Assembly: GCA_028565635.1 (NCBI GenBank)
Contig: JAOXYB010049536.1
Location: forward strand, 1-11,881
DNA length: 11,881 nt
Source: Phoronis ovalis
Taxonomy: Eukaryota; Phoronida; Phoronidae
Direction of reading: 5' to 3'
Positions 7,546-11,881 of the stretch are shown piece by piece. The notes below the pieces were generated by a model. That model saw nothing but the letters and a program-made list of their open reading frames with translations, did no database searches and was not told where the DNA came from. Within the stretch, counting starts at the first letter, position 1. Every line of letters starts with the position of its first letter. A program made the position numbers and the translations under genes.

Positions 7546-8620
7546 GTGAGTCATGCTGGAAAGCCATATTTAGGATATATATTCAGCTGGCAATGGAGAA
7601 ACTACTTCCCGAAAAACACCACCAAATTGTTTATTTGAGTACGAAACATCATTTTTTCCTCAGATTCCAAGTGCACATGTGTCAAATATGGGCGACTGAT
7701 TTCAAATGAACTCATGTACACAATTATATGTAACAATTTAAATATATTGTGGGTAGGGGGTATTCTAAACAGCCTTCCACTTCCTTTGTACAGCTAAATG
7801 CTAAATAGCTCTAACCTCCGTCAGAATTTCGTCAAAACTTTCCAGTGTGGCTTTTAGGATGGATTCATAATAACTTAGACCACAAAAGGCACAAATTAAA
7901 AATAATTTGGTCCATAAACTTATGTCATAATTATAGCCGGGAGATCGCACATTGGATTCAAAATATGCATGAAGTTATGAAACATTTCAGAGTAATAGAA
8001 GTCATAATCTGTAAAAATCTATAAAATCAGGAAATTGTAAAAACACTTTTTAAAATTCATCATATACAGGACAATATACACCTCAATTACAGCACCAGTG
8101 GGAAACTGAACTGGTAGGTGGTGACATGTATCAACAGGGTTCCGCCTTCTTGATACCTTTGTGTGAACTTACATTGTTGACTACAACAGTAATTATTGCT
8201 TCATCATACTGAATGCCTAAAAGACATCTACTTTAGTAACTAGTATTAAGCAAGCATCAACTGCAACCACAAAGCCAAAATGCAGACTGGCTAGTGATGG
8301 TGGCTACAGTAGGGCATATCAGTTCTGTTTAAATGAAAGCTAATACAAATGTATAATGCCTTTTTGTGTAAGTATACCAGTACATTTGAAATTATATTTA
8401 TACAATATAGTATTTTTCAACCTCGACCTGCACACAGTAAAACTATATCACCTGGTTGTTGTTTATATAAACAATGAAGAATGCAACGCAATACAAATTC
8501 TAAAACATGCAGAGGTCAAAAATTAGTAGGATTACAATGCAAATCATGGTAACATGTCCACTATAGACATCTGGATACCAATTGTTGAGCCTTACACCAA
8601 CTTCAGTCCTTAACCTGTCA
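7546..8620. other. Non-coding stretch
   Basis: No module similarity and no convincing exon on the plus strand. On the minus strand the part next to 8620 would be the 3' UTR or last intron of the Rab8-like gene. A minus-strand AATAAA lies near 7630, about 1 kb past its stop. Nothing else is seen. Confidence 0.5.
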
Positions 8621-8647
8621 ACACTCACACAATCTGAGCTGACACCT

Positions 8648-8728
8648 CTAACCGCGAGACTTTTTTGTAGTATCACCTTTTGTTAGTTGTTGAACACCGG
8701 ATGACTTAGGATTAGGATTTGTTGATTC
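8648..8728 (-). CDS. Rab8-like GTPase, C-terminal tail exon
   Basis: On the minus strand the acceptor AAATTACAG precedes 26 codons, ESTNPNPKSSGVQQLTKG then DTTKKSRG, and a TAG. Entry is phase 0 and fits the phase 0 exit of the exon at 9664-9780. Together they read RKM-ESTNPNP, very like the hypervariable tail after the last helix of Rab8. Rab8 proteins normally end in a CaaX box that is prenylated for membrane anchoring. Here the TAG comes before any cysteine. Beyond it the same frame reads RCQLRLCEC and then TGA (8618-8620), so a C-terminal Cys motif may have been cut off by a nonsense change, an indel or a sequence error. A further exon is also possible, since AAAG|GTGATA inside could act as a donor. 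Confidence 0.65.
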   Translation of the reverse strand, partial: ESTNPNPKSSGVQQLTKGDTTKKSRG

Positions 8729-9663
8729 CTGTAATTTAAACAAAACTGATCCGACATGAATGGCTAAAATTACAGGCATTCACTATACTTTAAGACTTAC
8801 AATGTAACTTGACCTCTTTTGAAAACTTAAAACAGACTTTAAGACATTGTCTGAATCATCGTGAAGGATACAGTAAATGCTTATGATTCTGTAAGTCTGT
8901 AAGATAATTACAATTTTCTGACATTGTAAATTGCTTCTGTAAGCCATATGATTTACAGAATTGTAACTTTATGGGCCACTGGGCAATACATAGTAACATT
9001 AGAGAGCAAAATGTTTTAAATACATGTAACAATCAATTAAGTGTGAGCATCTGTCACATCCATTAATTAAAGCATAAAGTGAGAAAATAAATCGACTCAT
9101 TTTATAGAAATATTTCTATAAACGCGGACTACCAGAGCTTTCTGTTTACTCATTGCTTTAATGGCCGTGGTAAATGCATATAGTGTACTCGTTACCCGTA
9201 TATAAGAATCTCAAGCTCTCTATCAATGTTACATCGTAGAACTATAATGTATAACAATCCCGTTTATATTAGTGTTATCAAACAAACAATCCCTTCACCA
9301 GATCTTGTTAGTCAATGTTCGGTTTGTTAGGAGGGTCTTGGATGTTCAGAAATCTTTCAAATACTAACACACTAACAAGTTCCAGAGGGTTAACTTTGAA
9401 TATGGTACAAGGTGTAGGTAATAAAATACCATAATGTCTTTGTACATTGTCTTGCATGACACATTAGCCAACTGAATCTTTTTTTAAATTCTACCATTAC
9501 TGAGGAATAATTCATATCCCAGTGTTCAAACAAATTGAACTGGATAACTCATTAGCTTGCGATTGATAAAACAGGATTGCTTCCTTTATCATTGTAAATG
9601 CTTCACATTTCAACAGCAAAAAATAATGAATCTGTTATCTTGATGCTGTCACTCAAAACCTAC
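8729..9663 (-). other. Intron of the Rab8-like gene
   Basis: The 935-nt minus-strand intron has donor ATG|GTAGGT and acceptor AATTACAG. It contains a 22-bp perfect palindrome at 9101-9122 and several TTCTGTAA/TTACAGAA short repeats near 8886-8960. No exon is seen. Confidence 0.7.
9101..9122. repeat. 22-bp perfect palindrome
   Basis: The half-site TTTATAGAAAT is followed directly by its exact reverse complement, with no spacer. It lies in the minus-strand Rab8-like intron. In AT-rich DNA this may be accidental or the relic of a small inverted-repeat element. Confidence 0.85.
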
Positions 9664-9780
9664 CATTTTTCTGCCCATTTTTGCTTTGATATCTTTCGCC
9701 AAGGCATAAAACGCTTCTTCCACATTTACACTCGCTTTGGCACTTGTTTCCATGAATTTGATACTATATTCAACAGCTAA
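9664..9780 (-). CDS. Rab8-type small GTPase exon carrying the ETSAK (G5) motif
   Basis: The minus-strand exon has 117 nt and 39 codons, acceptor TTCTACTTACAG and donor AAAATG|GTAGGT, phase 0 at both ends. It reads [24 protein letters not shown], then [21 protein letters not shown] is the G5 guanine-binding loop of Rab proteins, and the following NVEEAF...LA.DIKAKM helix is characteristic of the Rab8/Sec4 branch, which directs post-Golgi vesicles to the plasma membrane. Rab10 and Rab13 are the closest alternatives and fit less well. The exons for the P-loop, switch regions and NKCD motif are not in the window and would lie at higher coordinates, beyond or around the copied module segment. Strong purifying selection seems evident in the motif, so this part looks like a living gene. 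Confidence 0.88.
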
Positions 9781-10263
9781 CTGTAAGTAGAAGCAAAGTG
9801 TGCTTGAAAAAGAGTATGGAAAACTTTCATATTTTATTACTTAAAATTATTTCTCCAGAGCATATCTGTCAAAACAGAGTTGCAAAGAAAAAGACCGAGA
9901 TTTTTACTGGTGCAGTGCAAGACAATGTGACCAAGCACATTCCGAAATCATGACAAACATTTATTGCAAATAAAACAGGCTCTCTTCCCTGCCTGTGACA
10001 CAGAACTTAATTAGGCTGCAGTACTCTGAAAGTAGAAATTTTAGAACAAGTAATCTGTAGTCACAGCAAACTGGTAAATTGATAAAGTGCAACTTGCTGG
10101 TGCATGGGCAGATTTGGCTTTACAAGCCACACCACTTAAGCATCAAACTTGCGAAAATTAAATTATGTTAGTTTGTATAAAAATATTACTAACTTTGCTT
10201 TCATTGGGTATCTTTGCTTTCGGGACATGTACAGTCAAACCTAGGTACAGTACAGTACACCAG
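9781..10263. other. Non-coding stretch between Rab exon and copied segment
   Basis: Read on the minus strand this should be the intron 5' of the ETSAK exon. I looked for a preceding Rab exon (NKCD, ERGEK) and did not find one. A short GTACA triplet repeat occurs near 10240-10258, directly before the duplicated segment begins. Confidence 0.5.
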
Positions 10264-10334
10264 CAGTCCGCGCATCCGGTTACACTAAGAATTATAATTA
10301 TATCTAACTTACTGAGTTTAAACATTCTTTTCAG

Positions 10335-10908
10335 GGATGACACGTCAGGGAATTTGCAACAAAAACTACCAACAGAACCCATTCCCGCAAGATATTTTAT
10401 TGGATTGCCGTTCTGTCACTTAAGCGTTGGAACAATTAGTATCTTTGCAGTACTGTGTCACAAATATGTGCATTCTATTAGAATATTTGCTTTCTTACCA
10501 GCCGTGTGTTATCTTATTTCTGGAGCAACTGGATTGTACTTCTGGAAATTGGGACATGACAAATGTCACATTCGCGACGTATTAGCGACTTTTGCATTTC
10601 TTTCTGGCTTTAGTTTTTGTCTAGCCTTTCTTCAACACTCCTTTTTGCTGCTATTCCAGAATATGCGTTCAGAATTGGCAATTCATCACTGATAGGATTA
10701 TGCAAATGTTAGCAATTCTAGAAATAGTGGTCTATTTTTGTATTAAACGTTTTGGAGAAACATTGGCTAATAGTGTTCTACAGCTCATGGCAACATATTC
10801 AGGTGGAAAGGTTTCGATCCAGATAGGGAGCAGTGCTAATGCAGCAACAAAGCCGTTGCTTCAACATGAACCATTTAAAGTGTCTGATGAACATGGGGAA
10901 ATTGCTGG
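10335..10908 (+). pseudogene. Module 1 copy B, frameshifted
   Basis: Acceptor TTTTCAG|GGATGAC and donor GCTGG|GTATGT are both kept; the exon is 574 nt against 594 in copy A. Relative to A it has a 9-nt loss in TM1 near 10434 (TM1 reads HLSVGTISIFAVL, three residues short), single-base losses at about 10641 (CCGTTTTT to CCTTTTT) and 10699 (TTAATG to TTATG), a 3-nt loss near 10731, a 3-nt gain near 10817 and a 9-nt loss near 10838. The frame therefore leaves TM3 after FLQHS and stops at TGA 10690-10692, while TM4 (MQMLAILEIVV) and the tail read in another frame up to the donor. Likely a pseudo-exon. Confidence 0.75.
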
Positions 10909-11437
10909 GTATGTGTAAATAAGAGAAAAAAAGTAACTGGTTCTTATTATTAATTAAAGGAAGAAATGTATTACTTGCTCTGTACAAATTCTGAGAGAAT
11001 ACATGATGCTTTTCAAAAACATTCCCCTAAGTCAAACCAAAATGAAAAACTTCCGCCCTTGTGAAACAAAAAATGTACACCTCATGGTAAACACTATCTG
11101 GAAATATACACCCAATTGGTGAACACTGTTAAAGAAAATTTCGTCAAAAACAGCAATTATTCCTTATTCGAAAACATTCGCAGATATTGTATCTGTTGAT
11201 CCAATTTATTCCAAGCAGAAGAATTTTGAACAAAATTATGGTGCTTTATCATAATTTATTTGGCCACCATTTGTAATAAATAAATGAAATAGTTTTTTGG
11301 GGTTTTGTAACATATTAGTCAGTTGTTTTACTGCTCAAATGGAAACAAAGAAATGAAAATTGTTCTGATTATTTCATGTTATCCTGTATTTATTGTTGTC
11401 TCACTTGCTAAGTTAACTATTAGAATTCTATTTTTAG
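10909..11437 (+). other. Intron of duplicated copy B
   Basis: The 529-nt copy of the intron at 983-1544 has donor GTATGT and acceptor CTATTTTTAG. Near 11030 CCCCTAAG is joined directly to TCAAACC, removing the right hairpin arm present in copy A. No exon inside. Confidence 0.7.
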
Positions 11438-11650
11438 ATTAGAAGAGCAACAAAAGCATGCAGTGATTTCCTCACAAGAAGAACTCATTTCTACAAATTC
11501 GTGTGTCGGATTATCACTTAACCATTTACTTACTGGAATAATAACCCTTGTCATTGGTATATGTGCAACAATAGATTATTATCCTTTAATGCCGTCTGTA
11601 ATATGGCCAGATTTGGTATACCTTATTACCGGGGCAACTGGGTTGTTATA
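11438..11650 (+). pseudogene. Module 2 copy B, truncated in TM2
   Basis: After the conserved acceptor the frame reads LEEQQKHAVISSQEELISTN, then SCVGL, TM1 HLLTGIITLVIGI and TM2 VIWPDLVYLITGATGLLY in one uninterrupted frame. It therefore has the base missing from copy A at 1702/1703. After TTGTTATA the similarity stops, two foreign codons follow and TAA comes at 11658-11660. TM3, TM4 and the tail are not found downstream in the window. Confidence 0.7.
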
Positions 11651-11881
11651 TACGGTATAAGGACACAATTGATTTTCCCATCCACTTCAATTCTATAGTA
11701 AATTCATGTAATTTAAATCATTACAACAATTTCCCAAACATTGCGCGAAGAAAATGACCTGTTAAGAACTGAAGACTTATTATGTATACTACTCCCAGTT
11801 AATGTTTCGTGCAGGCATGACCACCAAAATATTTTGCTATTCCACTATGTAGACTACCCCCAGGAAAATGCAACCTAACAA
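11651..11881. other. Non-coding right end
   Basis: No module sequence, Rab exon or recognisable element is seen. It begins at the breakpoint that truncates module 2 copy B. Confidence 0.5.

Larger units (their letters stand above)
10264..11650 (+). repeat. 1.4-kb segmental duplication, copy B (partner 312-1756)
   Basis: Colinear with 312-1756 from the intronic CAGTCCGCGCA motif to TTGTTATA inside TM2 of module 2. Differences are scattered substitutions, several codon-sized indels and two single-base losses in the module 1 copy, and loss of 58 bp of hairpin sequence in the intron. It sits antisense to, and upstream of, the Rab8-like exons. Confidence 0.9.

Noticed and set aside
7288-7709. Two further plus-strand open frames over the CATCT repeat
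   Set aside because: Alternative frames of a simple repeat. Only the frame that fits both phase-2 splice sites is worth listing.
8618-8648. CEC at the end of the post-TAG frame as a genuine Rab CXC prenylation signal
   Set aside because: It lies behind a stop, and Rab8 normally uses a single-cysteine CaaX box, so the match is probably chance or a relic.
9598-9780. Plus-strand open frame of 60 codons
   Set aside because: It is the antisense shadow of the Rab8-like ETSAK exon, which has clear homology on the minus strand.
10158-10382. Minus-strand open frame opposite the start of module 1 copy B
   Set aside because: It spans an intron-exon boundary of a recognised plus-strand exon and has no similarity to anything seen.

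Overview
The window looks like nuclear DNA of an invertebrate animal. It is AT-rich, coding stretches are short and bounded by GT-AG splice signals, introns are about 170-560 nt where measurable, and there are GA and TA microsatellites, a degenerate minisatellite and large non-coding gaps. The only confidently recognised conserved gene is the 3' end of a Rab8-type small GTPase on the minus strand. I cannot name the species; a mollusc or similar marine invertebrate is a guess.

The main content is a plus-strand array of at least eight copies or fragments of one module. A complete module is a single exon of about 600-650 nt encoding a short cytosolic N-tail, four hydrophobic helices and a polar C-tail. 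Recurrent signatures are ISTS/GL before TM1, HLxxGxxTLxxGI in TM1, WPxxxYxxTGxxGLYYWK in TM2, SFC...QYSVFAG in TM3 and (M/I)QMLA(I/L)xE in TM4. The pattern resembles the MS4A/CD20-like tetraspan family. Every module exon whose two boundaries can be read begins and ends in phase 2, so exons can be skipped, included or concatenated without changing frame. With an even number of helices both ends stay cytosolic, so concatenation would also be topologically legal. No module has an ATG before TM1, so none is a first exon and no promoter or start is visible.

Layout: GA repeat (1-159); remnant of an exon start (243-302); module 1, intact (389-982); module 2, two single-base lesions and a terminal stop (1545-2125); 2 kb gap with a ~32-bp minisatellite (3181-3500); module 3, TM4 and tail only (4178-4536); module 4, whole but with an in-frame TAG (5058-5714); modules 5 and 6 fused in one exon without an intron and both frame-damaged (5884-6997); an orphan phase-2 candidate exon (7303-7545) whose start duplicates the remnant at 243; non-coding DNA; the last two Rab8-like coding exons on the minus strand (9780 down to 8648); then a second copy (10264-11650) of the module 1-intron-module 2 segment, degraded and cut off inside TM2.

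Two readings fit. Either this is a decaying, rapidly duplicating tetraspan array with one or few live modules, or part of the damage (single-base indels, several beside homopolymers) is assembly error hiding a multi-module poly-tetraspan gene. Transcript reads or accurate resequencing would separate them.
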